Counted from the stretch's first letter, positions 46,142-56,177 are shown. The stretch: 64,000 nucleotides of DNA from Rhodoferax sp. U2-2l (GCF_020594515.1 NZ_JAJCTH010000019.1:39574-103573); one strand, 5' to 3'. Notes: a model not told the origin generated them from the letters alone. Translations and numbers: made by a program.

Positions 46142-47437
46142 ATGCCCGGCTACGCAGACCCTGGTTTTGACACCCTCGCCCTGCATGCAGGTGCCGCCCC
46201 CGACCCCACCACCGGTGCCCGCGCAGTGCCGATTCACCTGAGCACCTCGTTTGTTTTCGAGAGCAGCGACCACGCCCAGGCGCTCTTTAATCTGGAGCGC
46301 GCCGGCCACGTCTACAGCCGCATCAGCAACCCAACCAATGCAGTGCTGGAGCAGCGCATCAGCGCGCTGGAAGGTGGCATCGGTGCCATCAGTACCGCCA
46401 GCGGCCAGGCGGCCCTGCACCTGAGCATCGCCACGCTGATGGGTACTGGCAGCCATATCTTGGCGTCAACCGCGCTGTATGGCGGCAGCCAGAACCTGCT
46501 GCACTACACGCTGCGCCGTTTTGGCATCGACACCACCTTTGTGAAACCGGGTGACATCGACGGCTGGCGTGCGGCGGTGCGGCCCAATACCCGGCTGTTC
46601 TTCGGCGAAACCGTGGGCAATCCGGGGCTGGATGTGCTGGACATCCCCACGGTTGCCGCCATCGCGCATGAGGCGGGGGTGCCGCTGCTGGTCGACTCGA
46701 CGCTGACCACGCCCTGGCTGATCAAACCGTTTGAGCTGGGTGCCGACCTGGTTTACCACTCGGCCACCAAGTTTTTGAGCGGCCACGGCACGGTGATTGG
46801 CGGGCTGGTGGTGGATGGCGGCAGTTTTGACTGGGACAAGTCCGGCAAATTCCCCGAGCTGACGCAAGCCTACGACGGCTTTCACAACATGGTGTTTTCA
46901 GAGGAATCGACCGTGGGCGCGTTTTTGCTGCGCGCGCGGCGCGAGGGCTTACGCGACTTTGGCGCGTGTTTGAGCCCGCACTCGGCCTGGCTGATCTTGC
47001 AGGGCATGGAAACCTTGTCGTTGCGCATGGCGCGGCACATGGAGAACACGCACAAAGTCGTCGAGTTTCTGGCCAATCAGCCGCTGGTGACCCGTGTGGG
47101 GCACCCGCTGTTGGAAAGTCACCCCAGCCATGCGCTGGCGGCCAAATTGTTGCCACGCGGCGCTGGGTCGGTGTTCAGTTTCGATTTGAAAGGCAGCCGC
47201 GAGCAGGGCAAGGCCTTTGTCGAAGCGCTCAAGATTTTCAGCCATCTGGCCAATGTGGGCGATTGCCGCAGCCTGGTGATTCACCCGGCCAGCACCACGC
47301 ATTTCCGCATGACCGACGAGGCGTTGGCGGCGGGTGGCATCACCCAGGGGACGATTCGGCTGTCGATTGGCTTGGAGGATGCGGACGACTTGATTGACGA
47401 TTTGAAGCGGGCGCTAAAGGTAGCTGAGCGGGTTTGA
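46142..47437 (+). CDS. metY: O-acetylhomoserine sulfhydrylase-type PLP enzyme
   Basis: A 431-residue cystathionine-gamma-synthase-family enzyme. The PLP lysine is K210 in HSATKFLSGHGTVIGG; SRISNPTNAVLEQRISALEGG and the C-terminal HPASTTHFRMT are typical of O-acetylhomoserine aminocarboxypropyltransferases, which make homocysteine from sulfide. The start is ATG 46142 (MPGYADPGFDTLALHAG) with AAGGA before it. O-succinylhomoserine as substrate (MetZ) cannot be excluded. Confidence 0.92.
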   Translation: MPGYADPGFDTLALHAGAAPDPTTGARAVPIHLSTSFVFESSDHAQALFNLERAGHVYSRISNPTNAVLEQRISALEGGIGAISTASGQAALHLSIATLMGTGSHILASTALYGGSQNLLHYTLRRFGIDTTFVKPGDIDGWRAAVRPNTRLFFGETVGNPGLDVLDIPTVAAIAHEAGVPLLVDSTLTTPWLIKPFELGADLVYHSATKFLSGHGTVIGGLVVDGGSFDWDKSGKFPELTQAYDGFHNMVFSEESTVGAFLLRARREGLRDFGACLSPHSAWLILQGMETLSLRMARHMENTHKVVEFLANQPLVTRVGHPLLESHPSHALAAKLLPRGAGSVFSFDLKGSREQGKAFVEALKIFSHLANVGDCRSLVIHPASTTHFRMTDEALAAGGITQGTIRLSIGLEDADDLIDDLKRALKVAERV

Positions 47438-47502
47438 GTGACACTCATACTTTGTTTGCATACCAAATCCATGCAGTCATTGGAGCGTTTAAGCCTTGTG
47501 TG

Positions 47503-47580
47503 GCAGCGGGTGGGGTATGGGGGTGCGCCTCATACGCGTTGCTTTTTGAAATCGGCGCACCCCCATACCCCACCCACTGC
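47503..47580. repeat. Long hairpin 1 with conserved loop
   Basis: A 27-base-pair stem (47503-47529 with 47554-47580) has one mismatch, at 47507 against 47576. The 24-base loop is 47530-47553. The arm includes GGGTGGGGTATGGGGGTGCG. The loop plus three closing pairs (47527-47556) is the exact reverse complement of 47691-47720 in hairpin 2. No T-run follows, so this is not a typical intrinsic terminator. Confidence 0.85.
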
Positions 47581-47667
47581 GGCACGCGCTCCAGTTCGCG
47601 AGCTTTCAACAGCCGGGATACCTGAGTGGCTGGACCTCATCTGTGCGCGCACCAAACGACCGTCACA

Positions 47668-47743
47668 GGTCATGTGGGCTCAGGCAGGGGGCCGATTTCA
47701 AAAAGCAACGCGTATGAGGCCCCCTGCCTGAGCCCGCATGGCC
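47668..47743. repeat. Long hairpin 2 with the same loop, inverted
   Basis: A 26-base-pair stem (47668-47693 with 47718-47743) contains two T-G mismatches; the inner 18 pairs (GGGCTCAGGCAGGGGGCC) are perfect. The 24-base loop 47694-47717 is the reverse complement of the loop of hairpin 1, while the stem sequences are unrelated. Confidence 0.85.
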
Positions 47744-47882
47744 CACCCCAAGCACCAGAACGTCCAAGAATGGCCCCGGTCTTCAACCCCAGTCCAGATT
47801 GCAAAGCGTCAAATAACGACGATAAACACAACCGTCAGCCCCTGACGTCAAAGGGCTAAAGGCACATTTCAAGGCACACCCC

Positions 47883-48719
47883 ATGTATCTGACCGTCAAC
47901 CAGGCCCAAATCTACTGCTACACCGGCGGCAAGGCGTTTGACGCGGCAAAGCCGACCGTCGTGTTCATCCACGGCGTGCTCAACGACCACAGCGTCTGGA
48001 TTTTGCAGAGCCGTTATCTGGCGCACCACGGCTTCAATGTGCTGGCCATTGACCTGCCCGGCCACGGCAAAAGCGCGGGTGAGGCACCCAGCTCGGTGGA
48101 AGAAGCGGCCGATGTCATTGCTGCACTGCTGGACGCGGCGGGCGTGCAGACGGCGGCGTTGGTGGGCCACAGCTGGGGCTCGCTGATTGCGCTGGAAGCG
48201 GCAGCGCGGTTGAAAGAGCGCGTCAGCCACCTGGTGCTGGTGGGCACCGCTCACCCGATGCGTGTGTCGCCCGCGTTGCTGGAGGCGTCCAACCACAACC
48301 CTGAGCAGGCGATCAAACTGGTGAACGTGTTCTCGCGCAGCACCCTGGCGCCGCCGCCGTCCGCGCTGGGGCCGGGCACCTGGGTGTATGGCGCCTCCAT
48401 CGCGCTGGCGCGGCGTGTGCTGGCCAGCAATTCCAAAGTGAACGTGTTTCATCGGGGCTTTGTGGCCTGTGACCGCTATGCCAACGGCGAGTTGGCCATG
48501 GCGCAGATCACCTGCCCGGTGTTGTTTGTGCTCGGTGCGCTGGACCAGATGACGCCCCCCAAAGCCGCCCAAAGCCTGATCACGGCCGCGCGCGTCCAAG
48601 AAAAAAGCGCCCAGGTCATCCAGTTGCCCGTGGGGCACAACCAGATGACCGAGGCGCCTGAGCCGCTGTTAGCTGCACTCACCGGGTTTTTGACGACCCG
48701 GCCGGTGGCTCATCAATAG
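47883..48719 (+). CDS. Alpha/beta hydrolase
   Basis: A 278-residue alpha/beta hydrolase without signal peptide. FIHGVLNDHSVW forms the oxyanion region, the nucleophile is S97 in VGHSWGS, and the catalytic histidine is in LPVGHNQMTE near residue 260; an aspartate in LGALDQMTP completes the triad. Substrate unknown; sequence style suits esterases or C-C hydrolases of small molecules. Its stop overlaps the converging outer membrane protein gene by 7 bases. Confidence 0.88.
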   Translation: MYLTVNQAQIYCYTGGKAFDAAKPTVVFIHGVLNDHSVWILQSRYLAHHGFNVLAIDLPGHGKSAGEAPSSVEEAADVIAALLDAAGVQTAALVGHSWGSLIALEAAARLKERVSHLVLVGTAHPMRVSPALLEASNHNPEQAIKLVNVFSRSTLAPPPSALGPGTWVYGASIALARRVLASNSKVNVFHRGFVACDRYANGELAMAQITCPVLFVLGALDQMTPPKAAQSLITAARVQEKSAQVIQLPVGHNQMTEAPEPLLAALTGFLTTRPVAHQ

Positions 48720-49315
48720 CGGTAACGCACGCCGATGGAGGTCATGCCAATGCGCTCATCAGCGCCACCGGCGAACTTCATTTTGTGGGACTCGTATTGC
48801 AGCAGGGCGGACCATTGCGGGGTGAACGCATATTCCACACCCATGCCGTAGGACACGCCAAAGCCGTTTTCAGAACCGGTGGCAACGCCTGAAGCGGGGC
48901 TGGCAGACACGTCGGTGTCACTGTAGGTGGTACCGATCTTGCCCAGCACATTGAACTCAGGCGTGATCGGGAATTTGCCGACCAAGCTCAGGTTGATGCC
49001 GCGGGCACGTGTTTCGCCGCCAGCGCGGTTGATGGAGCCAAAGTCGGTGTAGCCAAGTTCCAAGCCCAGGTTTTCGTTGAAGTAGCTACCGATGTGGGCG
49101 CTGTAGGCGGTGTCGCCATCGTCGCGGTCCGGGAAACCGAAGCCGTTGTCCACTGAGTAGTCAGAGCGGCCGATGTTGAAGTCGGCGTAGCTGGCGCCCA
49201 CAGCGACCATCGGGCCGGTGCGGGTGGTGTTGGTTTGGGCTTGTGCGCCCGCAGCCAGGGTGAAGGAGGCAGCCACAGCCAGCAGGCCGGTGGTGATGCG
49301 CAGGGATTTTTTCAT
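48713..49315 (-). CDS. Outer membrane beta-barrel protein (OmpA-like barrel/OmpW-type)
   Basis: A 200-residue exported protein with a signal peptide (1-26, ending AGAQAQ) and alternating beta-strand pattern suited to an 8-stranded barrel: TGPMVAVGASYADFNIG, LGLELGYTDFGS, WSALLQYESHKMKF. It ends in GVRYRY with a terminal aromatic residue, the signal for BAM-mediated insertion. No peptidoglycan-binding OmpA domain is present. Function may be structural or as a small porin. Confidence 0.85.
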   Translation of the reverse strand: MKKSLRITTGLLAVAASFTLAAGAQAQTNTTRTGPMVAVGASYADFNIGRSDYSVDNGFGFPDRDDGDTAYSAHIGSYFNENLGLELGYTDFGSINRAGGETRARGINLSLVGKFPITPEFNVLGKIGTTYSDTDVSASPASGVATGSENGFGVSYGMGVEYAFTPQWSALLQYESHKMKFAGGADERIGMTSIGVRYRY

Positions 49316-49483
49316 GGGGATTCCTTGGTCGTTGCGTGATCGTCATGGCGGTTAGCCACAGCGCTGGCGCCACAAACAGGATGTGTCTGTGAACGTTGGG
49401 CAAGCGTAGTCGGCGCCGCAGATCAGGTCTGTTCGCCCGCACACAGACGCTTTTTTGCAACAGTGGCCAAAAAATAGGAACTT

Positions 49484-50722
49484 TTACAGCGCACTGCGCA
49501 GGTTCAACACGGGCCAATGGCCGTTTTGCCATAAATGCTCGGTGCTGGCTTCACGTTGCAGCAGCAAGGCATTGAACAGCGGCTCCAGCAACGCCGTATC
49601 CGGGTCGGCCAGCAACACCAGGCGCGCGCCAGCGTCTGGCTGTTCTTCCTCCAGCTGGCCCACCCAGTCCATCTCCAGGAGCGTTTCCACCACGGGTTCG
49701 AGCTGCAACTGGTCAACCCGCAGCAAGCCGCTGAGCTGCGCCAGGCTCAGCCCTTTTACCGGGGTGTGGCGCACGCGTTCCAGTTGTTGCAACGTTTCCA
49801 GCGCCAGCAAAAACTGCCAGCCGTGGGCGCGGGCACGGCGCTGCACACCGGTCAGCAAGCTGGGCAAATAGGCCGCAATCACCGCCCCCAGCAGCACAAT
49901 CACCCAGGCCACATAAATCCAGACCAGCAAAATCGGCACCGTGGCAAAGGCACCGTACAGCACCGAATACGTCGGCACCTTGCCCAGGTACAGCACCAGC
50001 AGGCTCTTGGCCAGCTCAAACCCGGCCGACACAAACAAGCCGCCCGCCAGCGCGTGGCCCCAGCGCACATGGGTGTTGGGCACATAGTGGTACAGCGCGC
50101 CCATGCCGCCTGCCAGCAGCAAAAATTGCAGCGCATCCAGCAAAAATTGCAGCCCGCCAGGCAAAGCGCCCACCAGCCCCTTGGAGGCCGACAAGGCGTA
50201 GGACGTGAGGCTCAGGCTGCCCGCCAGCAGCAGCGGCCCCAGCGTCATCAGCGCCCAGTACACCAGCACGCGCTGGCCCAGTGGGCGCGGCTTGCGTACC
50301 CGCCAGATGCCGTTCAAGGTGCGGTCAATCGTCAGGATCAGCGCCAGCGCCGTCATCACCAGCACGCCCAGCCCCACGCTGCCCAAGCGGCTGGCCTTGC
50401 CGGCAAACTGCGTCAGGTAGCCCAGCACCTGGCGCGCAATGCTGTCGGGGATCAGGCTCTGAATCAGCCATTGCTGAAGGATCAACTGAAACTTGGCAAA
50501 CATCGGAAACGCGGTGAACACCGCCAGCAGCACGGTGAACAGCGGCACCAGCGCAATGGTGGTGGTGAAGGTCAGGCTGCTGGCGGTGAGCCCTAGGCGG
50601 TCTTCACGGAAGCGCTCGCGCAGGGTCCAGGCGGTGTTTTTCCAGGGAAAACGGCTCAGCTGCTCCAAAAGTGCCTCCAGCGTCGGGATGCGGCTGGGTC
50701 GGTGGGGCGTCGGATCGGTCAT
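49484..50722 (-). CDS. YihY-family inner membrane protein
   Basis: A 412-residue protein of the YihY/virulence factor BrkB family, once annotated as ribonuclease BN. From ATG 50722 (MTDPTPHRPSR) the family body begins at WTLRERFREDRLGLTASSLTF, with about six membrane helices up to residue 290. A cytoplasmic C-terminal part (about 320-412) has a winged-helix-like segment (LSLAQLSGLLRVDQLQLEPV), seen in betaproteobacterial members. Molecular function is unproven. It is divergent from the DUF2069 gene, 21 bases apart. Confidence 0.88.
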   Translation of the reverse strand: MTDPTPHRPSRIPTLEALLEQLSRFPWKNTAWTLRERFREDRLGLTASSLTFTTTIALVPLFTVLLAVFTAFPMFAKFQLILQQWLIQSLIPDSIARQVLGYLTQFAGKASRLGSVGLGVLVMTALALILTIDRTLNGIWRVRKPRPLGQRVLVYWALMTLGPLLLAGSLSLTSYALSASKGLVGALPGGLQFLLDALQFLLLAGGMGALYHYVPNTHVRWGHALAGGLFVSAGFELAKSLLVLYLGKVPTYSVLYGAFATVPILLVWIYVAWVIVLLGAVIAAYLPSLLTGVQRRARAHGWQFLLALETLQQLERVRHTPVKGLSLAQLSGLLRVDQLQLEPVVETLLEMDWVGQLEEEQPDAGARLVLLADPDTALLEPLFNALLLQREASTEHLWQNGHWPVLNLRSAL

Positions 50723-50743
50723 GGCCGCTATGATGCCATCCCG

Positions 50744-51172
50744 ATGCAAACACCCAACCCGCTTCCTCCAAACCGTCCGTCCCCGTCCGTCGCGCTGACC
50801 CGTTATCTGGCGGTGGGCAGCCTGCTGGGCCTGATCATCCTGGGCCTGGCCTGGGAACTGGTGCTGGCCCCCGTGCGCCCGGGTGGCTCGCTGCTGGCGC
50901 TGAAGGTGCTGCCGCTGTGTTTCCCGCTGTTTGGCCTGCTGAAAAACCGCATGTACACCCACCGCTGGGTCACGCTGATGGTGTGGCTGTATTTCACCGA
51001 AGGTGTGGTGCGCGCCTACAGTGACCGCCCGCCCAGCAACTACCTGGCCATGGTGGAGATTGCGCTGTGCCTGCTGCTGTTTGCTGCCAGCGCGATGCAC
51101 ATCCGCTGGCGCTTTCGTGACCTAAAAAACGCCGCCGTGGCGTCCGCGCCCGATGCAAAGCCTCTTCCGTGA
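50744..51172 (+). CDS. DUF2069 membrane protein
   Basis: A 142-residue protein with four predicted membrane helices (for example YLAVGSLLGLIILGLAW and MVEIALCLLLFAAS). It matches DUF2069, a family without known function that usually sits beside metabolic or redox genes. ATG 50744 is used; upstream codons run into the divergent promoter. Its end overlaps the FAD oxidase gene by 20 bases. Confidence 0.83.
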   Translation: MQTPNPLPPNRPSPSVALTRYLAVGSLLGLIILGLAWELVLAPVRPGGSLLALKVLPLCFPLFGLLKNRMYTHRWVTLMVWLYFTEGVVRAYSDRPPSNYLAMVEIALCLLLFAASAMHIRWRFRDLKNAAVASAPDAKPLP

Positions 51173-52586
51173 CTTGAAAGCACTGGTCGGTGACGCCCAT
51201 GTGCTCACCGACGGTGATTTGAGCGCCTGGGAGCAAGACTGGCGCCGACGTGCGCGCGGTCGCTGTCTGGCGGTGGTGCGCCCCGGCAACACCGCAGAAG
51301 TTGCCAGCGTCGTCAAAGCCTGCGCCGCGTATCAAGCCCAGCACCCCGCGTGTGGCTTGAGCCTGGTGCCGCAAGGCGGCAACACCTCGCTGGTGGTGGG
51401 CGCCACGCCGGATGATTCGGGCCAGCAAATTGTGCTGAGTCTGCAGCGTCTGAACACGGTGCGCGCGGTGGATGCGGCCAATTTGACGATCACCGCAGAA
51501 GCCGGTTGCATCCTGCAAACGGTGCAAGCGCGTGCGCAGGCCGAAGGTTTTTTGTTCCCGCTGAGCCTGGCGGCCGAAGGTTCTTGCACACTGGGTGGCA
51601 ACTTGGGCAGCAACGCCGGCGGCACCCAGGTGCTGCGTTTTGGCAACGCGCGTGAGTTGTGCCTGGGCCTGGAAGTGGTCACCGCGCAAGGTGAGGTCTG
51701 GAACGGTTTGAGTGGCCTGCGCAAGGACAACACCGGCTACGACCTGCGGCACCTGTTCATCGGGTCGGAGGGCACGCTGGGCGTCATCACCGCCGCCACC
51801 ATGAAGCTGTACCCGTTGCCCGCCGCGCAGTTGACCGCCTGGGCCGTGGTGCCGTCGATGCAAGCCGCCGTGACCTTGCTGGGCCTGGCGCACCTCCATT
51901 TGGGCGCCGGGCTGACCGGGTTTGAGGTGATGGGCCAGTTTGCCTTGAGCCTCGTGGACAAACATTTCAGCCACTTGCGCGTGCCGCTGTGGACCGAGGG
52001 GCCGTTTTGTGTGCTGCTGGAAAACTCGGACCACGCGTCCGAAGCCCACGCGCGCAACCAATTTGAGGGCTTGTTGGAGGCCGCGATGGCGGACGGCTGC
52101 GTTACCAATGCGGTGATCGCCGAGAGCCTGGCGCAGGCCAAAACGTTGTGGCATATCCGCGAGAGCATCTCGCTGGCGCAGTCACAAGAAGGCCTGAACA
52201 TCAAACACGACATCTCGCTGCCGGTCTCCAGCATCCCCGCGTTTGTGCAGGCCACGGATGCCGCACTGGCGCAGGCCATCCCCGGCGTGCGACTGGTGAA
52301 CTTTGGTCATTTGGGCGACGGCAACCTGCATTACAACGTGCAGGCGCCGGTGGGCAGCGACCCGGCAGCCTTCTTACGCGACTTTGAACCCGCAGTGAAC
52401 CGGCTGGTGTTTGACTCGGTGGTTCAATTTGGCGGCTCGATCTCGGCCGAACATGGCGTGGGCAGCCTCAAGGTCGACCATCTGACCCATTACAAATCCC
52501 CCGTGGCGCTGGGGCTGATGCGCGCCATCAAGCGTGCGCTGGACCCGCACAATCTGATGAACCCAGGGCGGGTGATCACTATTTGA
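51153..52586 (+). CDS. FAD-binding 2-hydroxyacid oxidase/dehydrogenase (GlcD-like)
   Basis: A 477-residue enzyme of the VAO/PCMH flavin family. VPQGGNTSLVVGATPD and GNLGSNAGGTQVLRFGN are the FAD pyrophosphate sites; RHLFIGSEGTLGVITAA is typical of GlcD/D2HGDH-type enzymes, and VNFGHLGDGNLHYNVQ plus SAEHGVGSLKVDHL supply the metal/substrate histidines in the C-terminal domain. Likely substrates are D-lactate, glycolate or D-2-hydroxyglutarate; sequence alone does not choose. Confidence 0.9.
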   Translation: MQSLFRDLKALVGDAHVLTDGDLSAWEQDWRRRARGRCLAVVRPGNTAEVASVVKACAAYQAQHPACGLSLVPQGGNTSLVVGATPDDSGQQIVLSLQRLNTVRAVDAANLTITAEAGCILQTVQARAQAEGFLFPLSLAAEGSCTLGGNLGSNAGGTQVLRFGNARELCLGLEVVTAQGEVWNGLSGLRKDNTGYDLRHLFIGSEGTLGVITAATMKLYPLPAAQLTAWAVVPSMQAAVTLLGLAHLHLGAGLTGFEVMGQFALSLVDKHFSHLRVPLWTEGPFCVLLENSDHASEAHARNQFEGLLEAAMADGCVTNAVIAESLAQAKTLWHIRESISLAQSQEGLNIKHDISLPVSSIPAFVQATDAALAQAIPGVRLVNFGHLGDGNLHYNVQAPVGSDPAAFLRDFEPAVNRLVFDSVVQFGGSISAEHGVGSLKVDHLTHYKSPVALGLMRAIKRALDPHNLMNPGRVITI

Positions 52587-52618
52587 GGTCGCGGGGTTTG
52601 TAGGAAAATCGCGACCCT

Positions 52619-53452
52619 ATGACCTCTGCCCCCATCCACTCCCAATACGAAACCTTCCTGCGCCACGTCAACACCCACGGCGTGTTCAAACCTGACCGCA
52701 CGGGCACCGGCACCAAGAGTGTGTTTGGTTACCAGATGCGCTTTGATTTGAACGAGGGTTTTCCGCTGGTCACCACCAAAAAGGTGTTTCTGCGCGCCAT
52801 CATTGTGGAGCTGCTGTGGTTCCTGCGCGGCGACAGCAACGTCAAATGGCTGCAGGAACGTGGCTGCACCATCTGGGACGAATGGGCCCGCCCGGACGGC
52901 GACCTCGGCCCGGTCTATGGCGTGCAGTGGCGCAGCTGGCCCACGCCTGATGGCGGCCACATCGACCAGATCCAGCAGGTGATCGACACGCTCAAAACCA
53001 ACCCCGACAGCCGCCGCATCATCGTGAGCGCCTGGAACGTGGCCGAACTGGACCAGATGGCGCTGATGCCGTGCCACGCGTTCTTCCAGTTTTATGTGGC
53101 ACCACCCACCACACCGGGCGGGCGCGGCAAACTCAGTTGCCAGTTGTACCAGCGCAGTGCGGACATCTTTCTGGGTGTGCCCTTCAACATTGCCAGCTAC
53201 GCGCTGCTGACCCACATGGTGGCGCAGCAGTGTGACCTGGACGTGGGTGACTTCATCTGGACCGGCGGCGACTGCCATATCTACAGCAACCACCAGGCGC
53301 AGGTTGACTTGCAGCTGAGCCGCGAGCCTTTGGCCTACCCCACGCTGCTGATCAAACGCCGGCCTGCCAGCATCTTTGACTACCAGTTTGAAGACTTTGA
53401 GGTGCAGGGCTACAGCTGTCACCCCGCCATCAAGGCGCCCGTCGCCGTTTAA
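52619..53452 (+). CDS. thyA: Thymidylate synthase
   Basis: ThyA methylates dUMP to dTMP using methylene-tetrahydrofolate, leaving dihydrofolate for FolA, which is encoded 1.2 kb downstream. The 277-residue protein has nucleophile C152 in [25 protein letters not shown] motif ([13 protein letters not shown]) and [16 protein letters not shown]. All family landmarks are intact, with a small insertion ([12 protein letters not shown]) after the active site. Confidence 0.98.
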   Translation: MTSAPIHSQYETFLRHVNTHGVFKPDRTGTGTKSVFGYQMRFDLNEGFPLVTTKKVFLRAIIVELLWFLRGDSNVKWLQERGCTIWDEWARPDGDLGPVYGVQWRSWPTPDGGHIDQIQQVIDTLKTNPDSRRIIVSAWNVAELDQMALMPCHAFFQFYVAPPTTPGGRGKLSCQLYQRSADIFLGVPFNIASYALLTHMVAQQCDLDVGDFIWTGGDCHIYSNHQAQVDLQLSREPLAYPTLLIKRRPASIFDYQFEDFEVQGYSCHPAIKAPVAV

Positions 53453-53455
53453 ATC

Positions 53456-54637
53456 GTGCCTTTGACGAACAAGGTGCCCCTCGCGCACCTGGCCCTGCTG
53501 ACCATCATTTACCTGGCTTTCATCAGCCTGGGTTTGCCTGACGGCGTGTTGGGGGTGGCGTGGACGGCGATGCAGCGCGACCTGAACCAGCCGCTGGCTG
53601 CGGTGGGGTTGTTGACGATCACACTCACCCTCAGTTCCGGGCTGAGCACGGTGGTCAGTGGCCGGGTGCTGGCCAAGCTAGGCACCGGGCCGGTGGTGAT
53701 GATCAGCGGTTTCCTGACCGGCCTGGCGCTGCTGGGGTTTGCTTATTCGCCCGGTTTTGGCTGGTTGTGGCTGCTCTGCGTGCCGCTGGGGCTGGGCGCT
53801 GGCGCGGTGGACGCCGGGCTGAACTACTTTGTGGCGGCGCATTATTCGTCGCGCCACATGAACTGGTTGCATGGTTGCTGGGGCATTGGCGCCACGCTGG
53901 GGCCGTTCATCATGGGGGCCGCGCTGGCGTCACCAGGCTGGCAAAGCGGCTACCAGACGATTGCCAGCCTGCAGCTCGCGTTGGCGGTGGTACTGCTGTT
54001 GTCGCTGTCGTTATGGCGCCGCGAAAACGCCAAGCCACCGGCCGAAGTTCACAGCGCGGCGCAGCAGGCGCGGCTGAAGCCGGTGTCCATCACCGCCACC
54101 TGGCTGGCGCCGCTGGGCTTTTTGCTTTACGTGGCGGCGGAAGCGGGAACGGGGTTGTGGGCGGCCAGCATTCTGGTCAACAGCCGTGGCACCAACGCCG
54201 CCACCGCCGGGTGGTGGGTGGCGATGTTTTTTGGCGCCATCACCGCCGGGCGCTTTGGCGTGGGGCTGGTGGCCAACCGGCTGGGCAACCGGCGCTTAAT
54301 CCGCCTGGGCATTCTGACCGCGGTGGCGGGTGGTGGGGTGTTTGCCATTCCCGGCCTGCCAGCCGCGCTGTCGCTGGCGGGTCTGGTGCTGATGGGCCTG
54401 GGCTGTGCGCCGATTTACCCCTCGATGATGCATGAAACCGCAAGCCGCTTCCCGGCGGACCTGACGGCCAAAGTCATTGGCCGTCAGGTTGGTTTGTCTT
54501 ATGTGGGCAGCGCCGGTGTGCCTGCTGCCTGTGGTTTGCTGGCGGCGTATGCCGGGTTGCCGATGGTGATGCCAGCGCTGGTGTTGGTGCTGCTGGCCCT
54601 GCTGCTGGTCACCGAGCGGCTGAACCGGCTGACCTGA
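53456..54637 (+). CDS. MFS transporter (GTG start)
   Basis: A 393-residue major facilitator with about 12 membrane helices. The first is LALLTIIYLAFISLGLPDG; between helices 2 and 3 lies GRVLAKLGTGPVVMISG, the MFS motif in weak form. NWLHGCWGIGATLGPFI recalls sugar-type (FucP-like) members. Substrate unknown. GTG 53456 starts 3 bases after the thyA stop. It interrupts an otherwise neat thyA-folA pair. Confidence 0.88.
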   Translation: MPLTNKVPLAHLALLTIIYLAFISLGLPDGVLGVAWTAMQRDLNQPLAAVGLLTITLTLSSGLSTVVSGRVLAKLGTGPVVMISGFLTGLALLGFAYSPGFGWLWLLCVPLGLGAGAVDAGLNYFVAAHYSSRHMNWLHGCWGIGATLGPFIMGAALASPGWQSGYQTIASLQLALAVVLLLSLSLWRRENAKPPAEVHSAAQQARLKPVSITATWLAPLGFLLYVAAEAGTGLWAASILVNSRGTNAATAGWWVAMFFGAITAGRFGVGLVANRLGNRRLIRLGILTAVAGGGVFAIPGLPAALSLAGLVLMGLGCAPIYPSMMHETASRFPADLTAKVIGRQVGLSYVGSAGVPAACGLLAAYAGLPMVMPALVLVLLALLLVTERLNRLT

Positions 54638-54701
54638 TCAGGCAGCAGCGCAGGCTGACAATACCTGCCCAACCCACCCACGCCCTACGGAGCCCCACCT
54701 G

Positions 54702-55202
54702 ATGCAACTCAAACTCATCTTTGCCCGCGCCAGCAACGGTGTGATCGGCCACAACAACGCCCTGCCCTGGCACTTGCCCGAAGACCTGGCGCACTTCAAA
54801 CGCACCACTCTGGGCTGCCCGGTCATCATGGGGCGCAAAACCTGGGACTCGCTGCCGGCCAAATTCCGCCCGCTACCGGGCAGGCTCAACGTGGTGGTCA
54901 CGCGCCAGCCCGACTGGCAGGCCACGGGTGCATTGGTCGCCCATTCCGTTGACCAAGCCTGCCAGCTGTGCCCGCCCGACAGCACCGCCTGGGTGATTGG
55001 CGGCGCCGAGTTGTACGCCTTGGCCGAACCCCTGGCCACCGAGGCCGTGGTCACCGAGATCGACCAGGCCTTTGACGGCGACGCCTTGGCCCCAGCGCTG
55101 GGACCGCAGTGGTTTGAAACCAGACGCCTGCCGCAAACGGCTGCCAACGGCATGACCTTCAGCTTGGTGACCTACCGGCGCCAGCCCCCGTTGACAGTGT
55201 GA
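54702..55202 (+). CDS. folA: Dihydrofolate reductase
   Basis: FolA regenerates tetrahydrofolate from the dihydrofolate made by ThyA. The 166-residue protein shows IFARASNGVIGHNNALPWHLPEDL (active-site region around residues 5-30), MGRKTWDSLP for NADPH binding and WVIGGAELYA near residue 105. GGAG lies before ATG 54702. Confidence 0.97.
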   Translation: MQLKLIFARASNGVIGHNNALPWHLPEDLAHFKRTTLGCPVIMGRKTWDSLPAKFRPLPGRLNVVVTRQPDWQATGALVAHSVDQACQLCPPDSTAWVIGGAELYALAEPLATEAVVTEIDQAFDGDALAPALGPQWFETRRLPQTAANGMTFSLVTYRRQPPLTV

Positions 55203-55280
55203 CATCCTGGCCATCCCCCCTGAAAATCAGGACGACCGTGCCGACAACACGTCGCCCCGCCCACCAACCCACCGATTCAG

Positions 55281-56100
<820 letters not shown>

Positions 56101-56125
56101 GCGCCCCAGCGCACAGCCGTCCGCA

Positions 56126-56154
56126 TTGACAGGGTGTCAACCAAACGTTACATT
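56126..56154 (+). promoter_or_regulatory. Promoter and operator of the TetR-RND efflux operon
   Basis: TTGACA (56126-56131), a 17-base spacer and TACATT (56149-56154) make a good sigma70 promoter. The -35 box is the left half of the perfect palindrome TTGACA-GGG-TGTCAA (56126-56140), so a bound repressor would block polymerase. Downstream, near-palindromic ACCGATCAGT lies before the TetR start and is a second candidate site. Confidence 0.6.
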
Positions 56155-56177
56155 GCTAACCGATCAGTCATTAACTC

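Larger units (their letters stand above)
47438..47882. other. 445-base gene-free region with two long hairpins
   Basis: No convincing gene between metY and the hydrolase gene. Hairpin 1 lies at 47503-47580 and hairpin 2 at 47668-47743 (see separate entries). An outer TGGAGCG (47481-47487) can pair with CGCTCCA beyond hairpin 1. Further right, the palindrome TGACGTCA (47843-47850) sits between AGCCC and GGGCT in the leader of the hydrolase gene. A weak sigma70-like promoter TTGCAA-16-GATAAA starts at 47799. Confidence 0.6.

Noticed and set aside
47438..47882. Small open frames across the two hairpins (plus strand)
   Set aside because: They differ in frame over the two inverted copies and show no ribosome site; the hairpin symmetry explains the open reading.
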